A DNA stretch of 64,000 nucleotides, taken from Orbaceae bacterium lpD01. Lineage in GTDB: Bacteria > Pseudomonadota > Gammaproteobacteria > Enterobacterales > Orbaceae. The translations under genes were made by a program, and so were the position numbers. Location of the stretch: positions 558,001 to 622,000 of the forward strand of contig CP133959.1 of the NCBI GenBank assembly GCA_036251705.1, read 5' to 3'. Of the stretch, positions 8,923-19,447 are shown piece by piece. The notes beneath the pieces were generated by a model. That model worked only from the letters and a program-made list of their open reading frames with translations, searched no databases and was not told where the DNA came from. Positions within the stretch are counted from its first letter, which is position 1, and every line of letters begins with the position of its first letter.

Positions 8923-9771
8923 ATGAAAGAGAAATTGTTTGTTTACGCACAACTCATGCGTTTAGATAAACCGATCGGGATATTACTCCTATTATGGCCA
9001 ACTTGGTGGGCATTATGGCTCGCTGACACGCCGAGCCTAAAATTATTTATAGTCTTTACGTTAGGCGTGATTTTGATGCGTTCGGCGGGTTGTGTTATCA
9101 ATGATTTTGCTGATCGTGATTTTGATGGTCATGTTACACGCACGAAAAATAGACCATTGGCCAGTCAACGAGTGAGCGAGAAAGAGGCAAAAATACTCTT
9201 TGTGGTGTTAGTGCTATGCGCTTTTTTGTTAGTGCTCACACTCAATTATCAGGCAATCTTATTATCTTGCTTGGCACTTGCCACCGCAGTGCTTTATCCC
9301 TTTATGAAACGTTTCACACATTTGCCTCAACTATTTTTAGGCTTAGCTTTTAGCTGGGGTATCCCGATGGTCTATGCCGCTTCAATAGCGTCATTTCCTT
9401 TAACGTGTTGGTTACTCTGTGTGGCGAATATCTGTTGGACTATCGCTTATGATACTCAATATGCGATGGCTGACCGAGAGGATGATTTAAAGATTGGCAT
9501 TAAATCGACCGCAATCTTGTTTGGTTCATGCGATAAATTAATAATTGGTTTATTGCAACTCGTTACCGTCGCTATACTCTTTTGGGTTGGATTGATTAAT
9601 CATTTAGGATATTTATATATCCTGTTTTTGCTTATTGGATGTGCAATTTTTGTTTATCAGCAAAGATTGATTCATGAACGCAAGCCCGCATCCTGTTTTC
9701 GTGCTTTTTTAAACAATAACTATTTTGGACTATTGATTTTCATCGGCATTGTTCTGGCAAGTTTGGTATAA
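8923..9771 (+). CDS. ubiA: UbiA, 4-hydroxybenzoate octaprenyltransferase
   Basis: Integral membrane prenyltransferase that joins the octaprenyl chain to 4-hydroxybenzoate, the second committed step of ubiquinone synthesis. Both Asp-rich motifs are present: [12 protein letters not shown] and [14 protein letters not shown]. Multiple transmembrane helices are visible. The ATG at 8923 gives 282 residues (E. coli 290), starts like the family ([20 protein letters not shown]) and has AGG 10 bases upstream; an earlier in-frame ATG at 8863 adds 20 unrelated residues. The octaprenyl donor would come from IspB, also encoded in this window at 27523-28506. No ubiC is adjacent. Confidence 0.95.
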   Translation: MKEKLFVYAQLMRLDKPIGILLLLWPTWWALWLADTPSLKLFIVFTLGVILMRSAGCVINDFADRDFDGHVTRTKNRPLASQRVSEKEAKILFVVLVLCAFLLVLTLNYQAILLSCLALATAVLYPFMKRFTHLPQLFLGLAFSWGIPMVYAASIASFPLTCWLLCVANICWTIAYDTQYAMADREDDLKIGIKSTAILFGSCDKLIIGLLQLVTVAILFWVGLINHLGYLYILFLLIGCAIFVYQQRLIHERKPASCFRAFLNNNYFGLLIFIGIVLASLV

Positions 9772-9790
9772 CTGTCGTTGTTTTTAAGAA

Positions 9791-9826
9791 AGATAAGAGA
9801 CCGGCTATTGGCCGATCTCTTGAATA
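9791..9826 (-). terminator. Hairpin at the convergent ends of ubiA and plsB
   Basis: Stem AGAGACCGGC (9796-9805) and GCCGATCTCT (9811-9820), ten pairs with one mismatch and a five-base loop. It overlaps the plsB stop codon; the T-rich side favours the minus strand. Confidence 0.55.
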
Positions 9827-12231
9827 GTTTGCATGATATCTCGCGCAATTAGTGGATTTAATATGCCGCACATCGTCTGAATCATGTTTTGGGTATTTAG
9901 GTCATTTTCATTTAAGTAACCCTGTTCTCTTAGAGTATTCACCAGTGTTGCAAAGACACCTTTATCAAAAAATTCTGGCGCGTTAATACCATAAAGAATA
10001 GACAAGCGTTCAGCCAATAGTCGACTCTCTTTTTCCAGCTCAGATCGACTCATCGATTGATTTTTATGCAGCAGCGTAAAGGCAATCGTATAGCGCTGTA
10101 AAGCTTCATCAGAGCTGGCCGCTAACAGTTTCAAGTTAACAATCTTATCTTCGACGACTGAAAGATGATTGCCATCAATATTGATCAGTTGCAATTGCGC
10201 TAACGCATGAATTAACTGATCAATATAGGTGTCTAATTCTTCATCAGTTTGATAGAGGAACAGCTCTGCTTTAATAAGCGGATAAATATGCTTAATTTGC
10301 GTATTTAACTGATCGGCTGTCACTGTTTTATGTCTTACCATAATACGGGCTATCACTGCGGGAATAATCAGTAAATGCTGAATATTATTGCGATAATAAG
10401 TCATTAGCACCGCTTGGTCCTGCGATAAACTGATCATTTCACCCACATCATCAGCGGTAATAGTAAATTTATTCATTTGACGAGCATGTTCAAAGAGCGC
10501 TAAAGCCTCTTCGTCAGGTAAGGTGACTAATCCGTCATAAGGGACCTTTCGTAATAGCGTTAACCAATAGTCCATCTGTTTAATTAATACTGATTGCGTT
10601 AATGCACGATGATAAGAACATAACAATATTGATCCGCAAAGATTCATGGCATTCACTGCTGCCGCACGGTTAATTTTTTGCATCAACTCGGTGGCGAGCA
10701 GATTGGTTGTTGGTGTTAACCAATTGGGCCTTTGTGGCTCAGTCGGATTAATGGAGTCTCGCCACTTTGGAACATGTTGATTTAAAAATTGGTTAAGTTG
10801 GATTGGCTGACCAAAATTCACATAACCGTAGCCTAATTTTTTCAGTTTGCAAAAAGCTTTTACGGTTTGCCATAAACTCTCTTTCTGTTTAGCCGCACCG
10901 CGTAGTTCATTAGCATAAGTTGCAACTTCTAACACATGTTCGTAGCCAATATAGACTGGCACAATCGATATTGGTCTAAGATCACCGCGCAACATGGTTT
11001 GCAGGGTCATCGTTAACATCCCTGTCTTAGGATTGAGCAGGCGACCGGTTCTGGAACGTCCACCTTCAATAAAGTATTCGACTGAATAACCACGAATAAA
11101 CAGCTCAGCTAAATATTCCCGAAAAACAGCGGTATAGAGTTTATTGCCTTTAAAAGAGCGCCTGATAAAAAATGCACCTAAGCGTCGGAAAATCGGACCC
11201 GCAGGCCAGAAATTCAGATTAATCCCTGCCGCAATATGTGGTGGCACTAAACCCTGCCGATAAAGCACGTAAGAGAGTAGTAGATAATCCATGTGGCTGC
11301 GATGACAGGGCGCATAGACAATCTCATGACCGTTTTGTGCCAGCTCTCTGATAGGGTCGACGTTACGAATTTTTAAGCCTTGATATAACCGGCTCCATGC
11401 CCAGGTGAGTACCATATTGGTTACACGCAGTGCAGAGTAAGTAAAGTTGGCGGCAATTTCATTAAGCATAGCCAAGGCATTTTTTTGTGCTTTTGCCATC
11501 GAAATATTTTTACTTTTTGCTTCTTCATTGATAACTTCGGTTAAAGCCGCGGAATTGAGTAGCTTTTTCAACATGGCTTGCCGATTTGGTAACCTTGGCC
11601 CTACTGCAGCAATTCGTTGTTTAGCAAAATGTATTCGAGCAACTCTGGCCAGTTTTAGTGCAAGTTGCTTTGCATCGGTTTCGGTGTTGGCGATACGTTG
11701 AAATAACACCGGATGTGAAAAACGGGTATAGCAATCGCGGCCAGAGAAGATCATCTTGAAGAATTTGCGAATATTGCCTAATACTTGTAGCGAAATTTTT
11801 TTCTTATCTTCTCGATCAGGTTTGCGGCTAAACATGACCGTTACCGGCAGCATTTGCACTTCAAGATCCGCATTTTGCTGATGCATAGCTAAATAGTCGG
11901 TCAGAATTGAGAGCGTGCGCTCTTTTTGTGTTGGCGAAGCAAAAATCCCCGGATTTTTATCAATGAAGATAAAGGCAGGATAAGATTTACCTTCAATAGC
12001 AATACCTACTAGTGGATCAGGGAGATTAAATTTTTTCGCTAGTTGGCGGACCACCATTAAATCAATACGCGAGTTATATGGTAATACATATAAAACTGGC
12101 TTATTAATATCAATATTGAGCTCTTTAATTGGTTCTGTCGGAATTGGCTGGCTCTTAACAAACAGCTTTACCGGTATATTGATAATAAAAAAATAGGTTT
12201 TTGCCCACCAAGACATGGCCCATTGCGACAT
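9805..12231 (-). CDS. plsB: PlsB, glycerol-3-phosphate acyltransferase
   Basis: Inner-membrane enzyme that transfers an acyl group from acyl-ACP or acyl-CoA to position 1 of glycerol-3-phosphate, the first step of phospholipid synthesis. The acyltransferase signature HRSHMD (H310-D315, the HX4D catalytic pair) is present, with the glycerol-3-phosphate-binding motif YFIEGGRSRTGRLL near 384 and a following IVPVYIGYE block. At 808 residues it is nearly the same as E. coli PlsB (807). No dgkA gene lies beside it. It is a single-gene unit on the minus strand, convergent with ubiA and divergent from rpmBG. Confidence 0.97.
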   Translation of the reverse strand: MSQWAMSWWAKTYFFIINIPVKLFVKSQPIPTEPIKELNIDINKPVLYVLPYNSRIDLMVVRQLAKKFNLPDPLVGIAIEGKSYPAFIFIDKNPGIFASPTQKERTLSILTDYLAMHQQNADLEVQMLPVTVMFSRKPDREDKKKISLQVLGNIRKFFKMIFSGRDCYTRFSHPVLFQRIANTETDAKQLALKLARVARIHFAKQRIAAVGPRLPNRQAMLKKLLNSAALTEVINEEAKSKNISMAKAQKNALAMLNEIAANFTYSALRVTNMVLTWAWSRLYQGLKIRNVDPIRELAQNGHEIVYAPCHRSHMDYLLLSYVLYRQGLVPPHIAAGINLNFWPAGPIFRRLGAFFIRRSFKGNKLYTAVFREYLAELFIRGYSVEYFIEGGRSRTGRLLNPKTGMLTMTLQTMLRGDLRPISIVPVYIGYEHVLEVATYANELRGAAKQKESLWQTVKAFCKLKKLGYGYVNFGQPIQLNQFLNQHVPKWRDSINPTEPQRPNWLTPTTNLLATELMQKINRAAAVNAMNLCGSILLCSYHRALTQSVLIKQMDYWLTLLRKVPYDGLVTLPDEEALALFEHARQMNKFTITADDVGEMISLSQDQAVLMTYYRNNIQHLLIIPAVIARIMVRHKTVTADQLNTQIKHIYPLIKAELFLYQTDEELDTYIDQLIHALAQLQLINIDGNHLSVVEDKIVNLKLLAASSDEALQRYTIAFTLLHKNQSMSRSELEKESRLLAERLSILYGINAPEFFDKGVFATLVNTLREQGYLNENDLNTQNMIQTMCGILNPLIARDIMQTIQEIGQ

Positions 12232-12353
12232 AGTTGTAAAACCCCAATAAAAATATGACGTGACATAATAGCAAAAAGCAAAAAAGAAATCAGCTATCGA
12301 TGAGAGAATTCACATTTTGTCACCGATAAATTCCAAAAAAGAGACAAAACCTC

Positions 12354-12382
12354 TTGAGAAACTTCCTATAAGGGCGTATACT
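12354..12382 (+). promoter_or_regulatory. Sigma-70 promoter of rpmB-rpmG
   Basis: TTGAGA (12354-12359), a 17-base spacer and TATACT (12377-12382). Transcription would begin near 12389, giving a leader of about 160 bases before rpmB. Confidence 0.8.
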
Positions 12383-12389
12383 GCGCTAC

Positions 12390-12540
12390 CTTTATTATTT
12401 GGGTGTAGTATGAGAGGTTATTCTGGATTGGTTCTGTGAGATCTTCTCGACAAAAGCCTAGCAGATATAATTAAAAGCCTGACGAGGTTAATGATCCATT
12501 AACGTACGCACCCAGGGCTTAAGCATAAAAATATTTGGAG
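12390..12540 (+). promoter_or_regulatory. Long rpmB leader, possible autoregulatory structure
   Basis: The ends of the leader can pair: TGGGTG (12400-12405) with CACCCA (12509-12514), about 100 bases apart. A small GAGA/TCTC hairpin lies inside. Leaders of ribosomal-protein operons are often binding sites for their own products; no known L28 or L33 site is recognised here. Confidence 0.3.
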
Positions 12541-12550
12541 AATAATTGAC

Positions 12551-12787
12551 ATGTCACGAGTATGCCAGGTAACAGGCAAACGTCCATTAGTTGGAAACAA
12601 TCGTTCACACGCGATGAATGCAACTAAACGTCGTTTCCTACCAAATCTTCAGACTCACCGTTTTTGGGTTGAGAGTGAAAAACGTTTTGTTAAATTACGT
12701 GTATCTGCTAAAGGTATGCGAACTATCGATAAAAAGGGTATTGATGCAGTTTTAGCTGAACTTCGTGCCCGTGGTGAAAAATTCTAA
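12551..12787 (+). CDS. rpmB: Ribosomal protein L28
   Basis: Component of the 50S subunit. It begins [20 protein letters not shown], the family signature, and is 78 residues long as in E. coli. GGAG at 12537-12540 sits 10 bases before the ATG. rpmG follows after 11 bases, the usual rpmB-rpmG operon. Unlike E. coli, no radC or coaBC gene precedes it; plsB is divergent. Confidence 0.98.
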   Translation: MSRVCQVTGKRPLVGNNRSHAMNATKRRFLPNLQTHRFWVESEKRFVKLRVSAKGMRTIDKKGIDAVLAELRARGEKF

Positions 12788-12798
12788 GGAACTGAATC

Positions 12799-12966
12799 AT
12801 GGCTAAAGGTATACGTGAGAAAATTCGTTTAGTTTCTTCAGCTGGTACAGGTCATTTCTATACTACTAGCAAAAACAAAAGAACGATGCCAGAAAAAATG
12901 GAGATCAAAAAATTTGATCCTGTTGTTCGTCAGCACGTGCTTTATAAAGAAGCTAAAATCAAATAA
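12799..12966 (+). CDS. rpmG: Ribosomal protein L33
   Basis: Small 50S protein of 55 residues, translated directly: it starts [20 protein letters not shown] and ends EAKIK, the same length as E. coli L33. The zinc-binding Cys residues of the alternative L33 type are absent, so this is the zinc-free form. A ribosome site AAGGA lies at 12786-12790. It is the second gene of the rpmBG operon and is followed by a strong terminator. Confidence 0.97.
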   Translation: MAKGIREKIRLVSSAGTGHFYTTSKNKRTMPEKMEIKKFDPVVRQHVLYKEAKIK

Positions 12967-12982
12967 TCTTTTTTGATTGATA

Positions 12983-13010
12983 AAAAAACCCAGCTTAGGC
13001 TGGGTTTTTT
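12983..13010 (+). terminator. Intrinsic terminator of rpmBG
   Basis: Stem CCCAGC (12989-12994) and GCTGGG (12999-13004), four-base loop, followed by six T residues. Confidence 0.92.
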
Positions 13011-13216
13011 GTTTTGGGCACGAAGATTAAATGATGCCTTTTGCATCCTGTAAAAATCTTATTATAATAAAGCCGGATTATGTTAATCGTATTAGGCTGT
13101 TTGCCAGGATAAGGTAAGAAGACTGTTAATACTGTCGAGATAATATTTCAAAGGATAATCAACAGGCTGATAATCTATTTTGAATGAACTGCTCATCAAA
13201 TATTGCTAAGGTTATT

Positions 13217-13789
13217 ATGTCAACATTACTTTATCTGCACGGATTTGATAGTTCACCAGGCTCGCGCAAAGCCGTTATATTACAGCAATGGGTTCAATTA
13301 TATCGTCCGGATATCGAGTTACTTATTCCACAGCTGCCTTATTTTCCTGAACAGGTTTCCGAGTCCCTAGAACACATTATGTTTGATCGTGTTGTTGATA
13401 AATTTGGCATTATCGGTTCATCATTGGGCGGATTTTATGCAACATGGTTATCACAGTGTTTCACCGTTCCTGCCGTCTTGGTTAATCCTTTGGTGAAACC
13501 GGCTGAGTATTTAACGGCTTTTTTAGGTCAGCAATACCAAACGCATTTTGGTGAGCAGATAGTGATTGATCAGCAGCATCTGGAAGATTTTCAGACATTA
13601 GAATTGCCTTTTATCGAGTCACCTGATTTAATCTGGTTACTGGCGCAACAAGGTGATGAAGTATTACCTTATCAGCAAGCGGCTGAATATTACTCATCCT
13701 GTCGTCAGACCATTGAACCTTCAGGCAATCATAGTTTTGTTGGTTTTGAAAATTATTTACCGGATATTATCGATTTTCTAGGTCTATAG
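13217..13789 (+). CDS. yqiA: YqiA, serine esterase of the alpha/beta hydrolase fold
   Basis: Small esterase acting on acyl esters in vitro in E. coli; its physiological substrate is unknown to me. The nucleophile elbow GSSLGG and the segments STLLYLHGF, TWLSQCF and SPDLIWLL match E. coli YqiA closely, and the catalytic Asp (QQGDEVL) and His (GNHSF) near the C-terminus are visible. The ATG at 13217 is chosen because it gives the family start MSTLLYLHGF and has AAGG nearby; an ATG at 13184 would add 11 residues. The length is 190 (E. coli 193). It precedes parE, as in E. coli. Confidence 0.94.
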   Translation: MSTLLYLHGFDSSPGSRKAVILQQWVQLYRPDIELLIPQLPYFPEQVSESLEHIMFDRVVDKFGIIGSSLGGFYATWLSQCFTVPAVLVNPLVKPAEYLTAFLGQQYQTHFGEQIVIDQQHLEDFQTLELPFIESPDLIWLLAQQGDEVLPYQQAAEYYSSCRQTIEPSGNHSFVGFENYLPDIIDFLGL

Positions 13790-14190
13790 CCAGCGCCAGA
13801 TATGCAATATTGGCGAGTCACTTCTATCTCTTAGTTTTAAAACTGTTTAGCTCGGCTTTAGCTGATCTAAATATTACTATTATTCATCTTGGCTCACTGA
13901 TCAGCGGGCAGCGTATTGATTATTGTAACCTGCATCATTGAATGAAAAAAACTTGCACTCTTACTAAAATCAACGTAGATTTAACTGTTTTTTCATACAG
14001 TTAAGTATGTGCTTTAGCGTATGATATTGAATAGATGATCGCTCATTAAAACATGATTTATTCAGTGCGAAAATGATAGTTAGTTATCGATTACTATTTT
14101 GATCTGATGATTTCCAGTATAATGAGGCTCATTTTGTAATGCCTTTTGATTTATCCAGTATATGGATGCAAACAATTTAAGAAATAATTT
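13790..14190 (+). promoter_or_regulatory. Upstream region of parE
   Basis: 400 bases without a supported gene. A perfect -10 hexamer TATAAT lies at 14118-14123, about 70 bases before the parE ATG, with only a poor -35. The gap suggests parE has its own promoter rather than depending on yqiA. Confidence 0.45.
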
Positions 14191-16080
14191 ATGACACAAT
14201 CAAGTTATAACGCAACGGATATTGAAGTTCTGAGTGGTTTGGAGCCGGTTCGCCGACGTCCAGGTATGTACACCGATACAATCAGACCTAACCATTTAGG
14301 GCAAGAAGTAATAGATAATAGCGTCGATGAAGCGTTGGCCGGTTATGCTAAACATATTCAGGTCACGTTATATGAAGATCAGTCGCTTGAAGTTATTGAT
14401 GATGGCCGAGGAATGCCGATTGATATTCATCCGGAAGAAGGCGTGCCGGCGATTGAATTATTGTTATGTCGTCTGCATGCCGGCGGAAAATTTTCGAATA
14501 AAAATTATCAATTTTCTGGTGGTTTACATGGCGTGGGTATCTCGGTTGTTAATGCACTGTCAAAACGTGTTGAAGTGACCGTCCATCGCGATGGGCAGAT
14601 CTATGAAATCGCTTTTGAAAATGGTGATAAAGTTGAAGATTTGCACGTCACCGGTACCTGTGGCAAACGTAATACCGGTACTCGCGTCCGATTTTGGCCT
14701 GACGCGAAATTTTTTGATTCAGCAAAATTTTCAGTGTCTCGCTTAACCCATCTATTGAAAGCAAAAGCTGTTTTATGCCCGGGCGTGGATATTAAATTTA
14801 ATGATTGTGTCAATAATACTCAGTCTCATTGGTGTTATGAAGATGGATTGACAGATTATCTAATGGAATCAGTTACTGGCTATACTTTATTACCTGAGCA
14901 CCCTTTTGTTGGGCACTATGCTGGGGATATCGAAGCGGTTGATTGGGCACTATTATGGCTGCCAGAAGGTGGTGAATTATTGACCGAAAGTTATGTTAAC
15001 TTGATTCCAACAGTGCAAGGTGGCACACATGTTAATGGATTGCGTCAAGGCTTGCTTGATGCGATGCGCGAATTTTGCGAGTTTCGTAACTTACTACCAA
15101 GAGGGTTGAAGCTGACTGCCGATGATATTTGGGAACGCTGTGCTTATGTTCTCTCGGTAAAAATGCAAGATCCACAGTTCGCGGGTCAAACTAAAGAGCG
15201 TTTATCTTCAAGACAATCTGCGGCATTTGTTTCTGGTGTTGTTAAAGATAGTTTTAGCTTATGGTTGAACCAAAATATACAAGTTGCCGAATTATTGTCT
15301 GAGCTGGCGATTGCCAGTGCACAAAAAAGAATGCGTGCGGCTAAAAAAGTGGTACGTAAAAAACTGACGACTGGACCAGCATTACCAGGCAAACTGGCTG
15401 ATTGCTCTTCGCAAGATTTACAGCGTACCGAACTTTTTTTAGTGGAAGGGGACTCGGCAGGCGGATCAGCAAAGCAGGCCCGAGATCGCGAGTTTCAGGC
15501 TATTATGCCTTTGAAAGGGAAGATATTAAATACCTGGGAAGTCTCCTCTGATGAAGTGCTGGGTTCTCAAGAGATCCATGATATCTCAGTCGCCATCGGC
15601 ATCGATCCTGACAGTGATGATCTCTCACAGCTACGCTACGGTAAGATTTGTGTGTTAGCGGATGCTGATTCTGACGGTTTACATATTGCCACACTGCTTT
15701 GTGCCTTATTTGTTAGACATTTTCGTCGCTTGGTGGAAGAGGGACATGTTTATGTCGCGATGCCACCACTCTATCGTATCGACTTAGGTAAAGAGGTCTT
15801 TTATGCGTTAGATGAAGAGGAAAAAGAAGGTATTTTAGAGCAGTTAAAACGTAAAAAAGGGAAACCGAATGTACAACGTTTTAAAGGGTTAGGTGAAATG
15901 AACCCCATTCAGCTGCGTGAAACAACCATGGATCCCAATACCCGACGTTTAGTTCAGCTAACGCTTGATGATGCTGAGATGACCATGCAGCTGATGGACA
16001 TGCTACTGGCGAAAAAACGTTCTGACGATAGACGAGACTGGTTACAAGAGAAGGGCGATCAAGTCGCTCTCGAAGTTTAA
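14191..16080 (+). CDS. parE: ParE, DNA topoisomerase IV subunit B
   Basis: ATPase subunit of topoisomerase IV, which unlinks daughter chromosomes. The order of domains is a GHKL ATPase (DNSVDEALAGYA and DDGRGMP near 43-75, GGLHGVG near 111), a transducer domain, then a TOPRIM domain with FLVEGDSAGG and the metal-binding DADSDGLH. The length of 629 matches E. coli (630). The frame is intact, and the conserved C-terminal KGLGEMNP motif is present. parC follows 108 bases downstream, so the two subunits are encoded together. Confidence 0.98.
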   Translation: MTQSSYNATDIEVLSGLEPVRRRPGMYTDTIRPNHLGQEVIDNSVDEALAGYAKHIQVTLYEDQSLEVIDDGRGMPIDIHPEEGVPAIELLLCRLHAGGKFSNKNYQFSGGLHGVGISVVNALSKRVEVTVHRDGQIYEIAFENGDKVEDLHVTGTCGKRNTGTRVRFWPDAKFFDSAKFSVSRLTHLLKAKAVLCPGVDIKFNDCVNNTQSHWCYEDGLTDYLMESVTGYTLLPEHPFVGHYAGDIEAVDWALLWLPEGGELLTESYVNLIPTVQGGTHVNGLRQGLLDAMREFCEFRNLLPRGLKLTADDIWERCAYVLSVKMQDPQFAGQTKERLSSRQSAAFVSGVVKDSFSLWLNQNIQVAELLSELAIASAQKRMRAAKKVVRKKLTTGPALPGKLADCSSQDLQRTELFLVEGDSAGGSAKQARDREFQAIMPLKGKILNTWEVSSDEVLGSQEIHDISVAIGIDPDSDDLSQLRYGKICVLADADSDGLHIATLLCALFVRHFRRLVEEGHVYVAMPPLYRIDLGKEVFYALDEEEKEGILEQLKRKKGKPNVQRFKGLGEMNPIQLRETTMDPNTRRLVQLTLDDAEMTMQLMDMLLAKKRSDDRRDWLQEKGDQVALEV

Positions 16081-16188
16081 CTTGAGCTGATCAGGGACTT
16101 TTTTATGCGCTTTTTTTAAAGCGTAAATATTGATTTGTGTAAGTTATATGTATTGGATTTTATAGTACATAATTTGAAGGATTGTAGA

Positions 16189-18432
16189 ATGAGTGAGATT
16201 GCTCACGACGGTGTTGAGAAATTAGCACTGCGTACGTTTACAGAGAATGCCTATTTGAACTACTCCATGTATGTCATCATGGATCGTGCTTTACCTTTTA
16301 TCGGTGATGGTTTAAAACCGGTACAACGTCGTATTATTTATGCGATGTCTGAATTGGGCCTTAGCGCTCAGGCCAAATTTAAAAAGTCAGCCAGAACGGT
16401 GGGCGATGTATTAGGTAAATATCATCCCCATGGCGATAGCGCTTGCTATGAAGCGATGGTTTTAATGGCGCAACCTTTTTCTTATCGCTATCCGCTGGTC
16501 GATGGTCAAGGAAACTGGGGTGCGCCTGACGATCCGAAATCTTTTGCTGCCATGCGATATACCGAATCACGCTTATCCAAATATGCTGATTTATTACTCG
16601 CCGAACTCGGCCAGGGGACGGTTGACTATACGCCCAATTTTGATGGTACCTTACAAGAACCAAAAATGTTACCGGCTAGATTGCCCAATATTCTGTTAAA
16701 CGGTACTACCGGTATTGCTGTTGGGATGGCGACCGATATTCCGCCGCATAACTTAAATGAAGTCGCTAATGCAGCAGTGCTGTTACTCGAAAATCCACAA
16801 GCCTCGCTTACCGAGGTGATGCAATTTATTAAAGGTCCCGACTATCCGACCGCCGCTGAAATTATTACCTTACCCTCAGATATTACCAAAATTTATGAAA
16901 CAGGCCGTGGCTCTATCCGCATGCGTGCAGTATGGAAAAGAGAAGATAACGAAATTATTATTACCGATTTACCTCATCAAACTTCTGGCGCTAAGGTATT
17001 AGAACAAATAGCGATGCAAATGCGAGCTAAAAAATTACCGCTGATTGAAGATTTGCGTGATGAATCGGATCATGAAAATCCAACCCGCCTGGTCTTAGTA
17101 CCTCGCTCGAATAGAGTGGATGCCGACTTAGTCATGAATCATCTATTTGCGACCACCGATCTGGAAAAAAGCTATCGTGTGAATATGAATATGATCGGTT
17201 TAGACAATCGACCTTCGGTAAAAAGTCTGCTGACAATTTTAAACGAGTGGCTCGACTTTCGACGACAGACCGTAACCAAACGATTGAGTTACCGGTTAGA
17301 CAAGGTATTAAAACGGTTACATATTTTAGAAGGATTACTGGTTGCCTTCTTAAATATTGATGAAGTGATTGAGATTATTCGCTTTGAAGATGAACTCAAA
17401 GCTGAGTTAATGAAACGATTTAATTTGACCGAAACGCAAGCTGAAGCGATTTTAGAATTAAAACTTCGTCACCTGGCTAAATTGGAAGAGATGAAGATTA
17501 AAGGTGAGCAGGATGAACTCGCCAAAGAGCGCGATCAATTACAAGCGATACTGACTTCAGCCAAAAAAATGAATACCTTGATCAAAAAAGAGTTGATGGC
17601 CGATGCCGAAAAATATGGTGATGTGAGACGTTCGCCTATTGTGGTTCGCGGTGAAGCCAAAGCGATTAGTGAACAAGATTTAATGCCGTCAGAGCCAGTG
17701 ACTATTGTGTTATCCGAAATGGGTTGGGTGAGAAGTGCAAAAGGCCACGATATTGATCCAGTTTCGTTGAGTTACAAAGCCGGTGATGGTTTTAAAACTA
17801 GTGCCAAAGGTAAGAATAATCAACCGGTGGCGTTTATTGACTCAACAGGGCGAAGCTATACTGTTGAGGCGTCATCATTGCCTTCAGCGCGTGGACAAGG
17901 GGAACCGTTAACCGGTAAGCTGACATTACCTGCTGGCAGCAGTGTTGAGCATGTTTTAATGGCGGCCGATGATAAGTCGCTACTAATGGCAACGGATGCA
18001 GGTTACGGTTTTATTTGCCAGTTTAGTGACTTAGTGACGAGAAATCGCAACGGTAAAGCGCTGATTAGTGTACCTGAAAATGCTAAAATTATCGCACCAC
18101 TTGAGTTATCTGCTGATGAGCAGCTGTTATTATCAATAACGGCGGCTGGTCGCTTGCTGCTCTTCCCGGTCAAAGATTTACCGGTATTATCTAAAGGTAA
18201 GGGAAATAAAATTATTTCTATTCCAGCCGCACAAGCCGCTCAGCATGAAGATTATTTAGCCCATCTGGTGCTGATTTCTTCTTCTGCATCGGTAACATTA
18301 CATGTTGGTAAGCGTAAATTGACTTTACATCCAGTCGATTTAGCGAAGTTTTCGGCTGAAAGAGGACGACGTGGTACTTTACTGCCTCGCGGTCTGCAGC
18401 GTATAGAACGCATTGAGATTAATGAGGCGTAA
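16189..18432 (+). CDS. parC: ParC, DNA topoisomerase IV subunit A
   Basis: DNA breakage-reunion subunit of topoisomerase IV. The catalytic Tyr is Y124 in AAMRYTES. The quinolone-resistance region reads [15 protein letters not shown] with Ser84 and Glu88, equivalent to E. coli Ser80 and Glu84, so it is the sensitive form. The C-terminal third forms the beta-pinwheel repeats. The ATG at 16189 is chosen for the family start [14 protein letters not shown] and GAAGG 9 bases upstream; an earlier ATG at 16135 adds 18 unrelated residues. The length of 747 compares with 752 in E. coli. Confidence 0.97.
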   Translation: MSEIAHDGVEKLALRTFTENAYLNYSMYVIMDRALPFIGDGLKPVQRRIIYAMSELGLSAQAKFKKSARTVGDVLGKYHPHGDSACYEAMVLMAQPFSYRYPLVDGQGNWGAPDDPKSFAAMRYTESRLSKYADLLLAELGQGTVDYTPNFDGTLQEPKMLPARLPNILLNGTTGIAVGMATDIPPHNLNEVANAAVLLLENPQASLTEVMQFIKGPDYPTAAEIITLPSDITKIYETGRGSIRMRAVWKREDNEIIITDLPHQTSGAKVLEQIAMQMRAKKLPLIEDLRDESDHENPTRLVLVPRSNRVDADLVMNHLFATTDLEKSYRVNMNMIGLDNRPSVKSLLTILNEWLDFRRQTVTKRLSYRLDKVLKRLHILEGLLVAFLNIDEVIEIIRFEDELKAELMKRFNLTETQAEAILELKLRHLAKLEEMKIKGEQDELAKERDQLQAILTSAKKMNTLIKKELMADAEKYGDVRRSPIVVRGEAKAISEQDLMPSEPVTIVLSEMGWVRSAKGHDIDPVSLSYKAGDGFKTSAKGKNNQPVAFIDSTGRSYTVEASSLPSARGQGEPLTGKLTLPAGSSVEHVLMAADDKSLLMATDAGYGFICQFSDLVTRNRNGKALISVPENAKIIAPLELSADEQLLLSITAAGRLLLFPVKDLPVLSKGKGNKIISIPAAQAAQHEDYLAHLVLISSSASVTLHVGKRKLTLHPVDLAKFSAERGRRGTLLPRGLQRIERIEINEA

Positions 18433-18569
18433 TAAATCGAATCGTACGATAGGGCTGAGTTTGATTTTATGCTTTTTAAAATCAAGTTCAGCAAGGCGAT
18501 TAATCTGTTACTGTACACATTTTAATAATAATAAAATTGATCAATAGAGTGAATTGAGGTTAATTGAAT

Positions 18570-19415
18570 ATGGGACGTATTTGGGCCTTTGTTGTTGGTG
18601 TGATTTTCATGTTTGGGTTCAAGATGGGATTTTGGGGGTTTCTGCTTGGTCTAATAATCGGGCAGCTGCTTTACAACTTCTTCAATCAAATCGCACCCGT
18701 CAGAAGTAATACTGATCCTGAATTATATTTACGTGTCACTTTTGAAGTATTGGGTCATTTAAGTAAAGCCAAAGGTGTTGTCACTGAAAATGATATTAAA
18801 TTAGCCACGCATGTTATGGATAGCCTTCAATTACAAGGAGAGGCTCGTTCTTTAGCGCGTCACTCATTTAATGAAGGTAAAGCGAATGATTATCCGTTAA
18901 GAGAAAGACTGCGAGCGTTATATCAAAGTTATCGAAATCAAAAACATGTCCTGAATGTCTTTTGTGAGCAGCTGATTCAGGCTGCATTGAGTGATGGACG
19001 TTTACATGAGAGTGAAGAACAAATTTTATATATTGTTGCTGAAGAACTGCATATCTCGCGTACTCGTATGGCAATGCATATTCAAATGATCATGGCCAGT
19101 TATCAGTTTTATCAACAAGGTGGTGGTACTAGGCAAGAACGGCAGTATCGCCAGCAGCAGGGTAACTATCAATCTTATGATCGAACATATTCCCGGGGGC
19201 CAACGATTGAGGATGCTTATAAAGTATTGGGTATTGATGCGTCCGCTGATACGACAACCATTAAACGTGCTTATCGTAAATTAATGAATGAGCATCATCC
19301 GGATAAGTTAGTTTCTAAAGGATTGCCAAAAGAGATGCTTGAAGCGGCAAAAGAGCGTGCGCAGCAAATCCAGTCAGCTTACGATTTAATTAAATCTCAT
19401 CGTGGTTTTAAATAG
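18570..19415 (+). CDS. djlA: DjlA, membrane-anchored DnaJ-like co-chaperone
   Basis: Inner-membrane co-chaperone that stimulates DnaK and in E. coli affects capsule regulation. It has one N-terminal Gly-rich transmembrane segment (about 5-30), a central TerB-like helical domain (about 55-175), a Gln-rich linker, and a C-terminal J domain (about 212-281) with the HPD motif in EHHPDKL. The ATG at 18570 has GAGGT 10 bases upstream; a TTG two codons earlier is possible. The length of 281 compares with 271 in E. coli. lptD and surA, its neighbours in E. coli, are not here. Confidence 0.94.
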   Translation: MGRIWAFVVGVIFMFGFKMGFWGFLLGLIIGQLLYNFFNQIAPVRSNTDPELYLRVTFEVLGHLSKAKGVVTENDIKLATHVMDSLQLQGEARSLARHSFNEGKANDYPLRERLRALYQSYRNQKHVLNVFCEQLIQAALSDGRLHESEEQILYIVAEELHISRTRMAMHIQMIMASYQFYQQGGGTRQERQYRQQQGNYQSYDRTYSRGPTIEDAYKVLGIDASADTTTIKRAYRKLMNEHHPDKLVSKGLPKEMLEAAKERAQQIQSAYDLIKSHRGFK

Positions 19416-19447
19416 TTGATATTTTATATACTTTGAACAGGAAAATT

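Noticed and set aside
18461..18485. Nine-base perfect hairpin TTGATTTTA / TAAAATCAA after parC
   Set aside because: AT-only stem without a T-run; too weak to call a terminator.
18252..18518. 88-codon minus-strand frame over the parC end
   Set aside because: Mostly antisense to parC; no supporting features.
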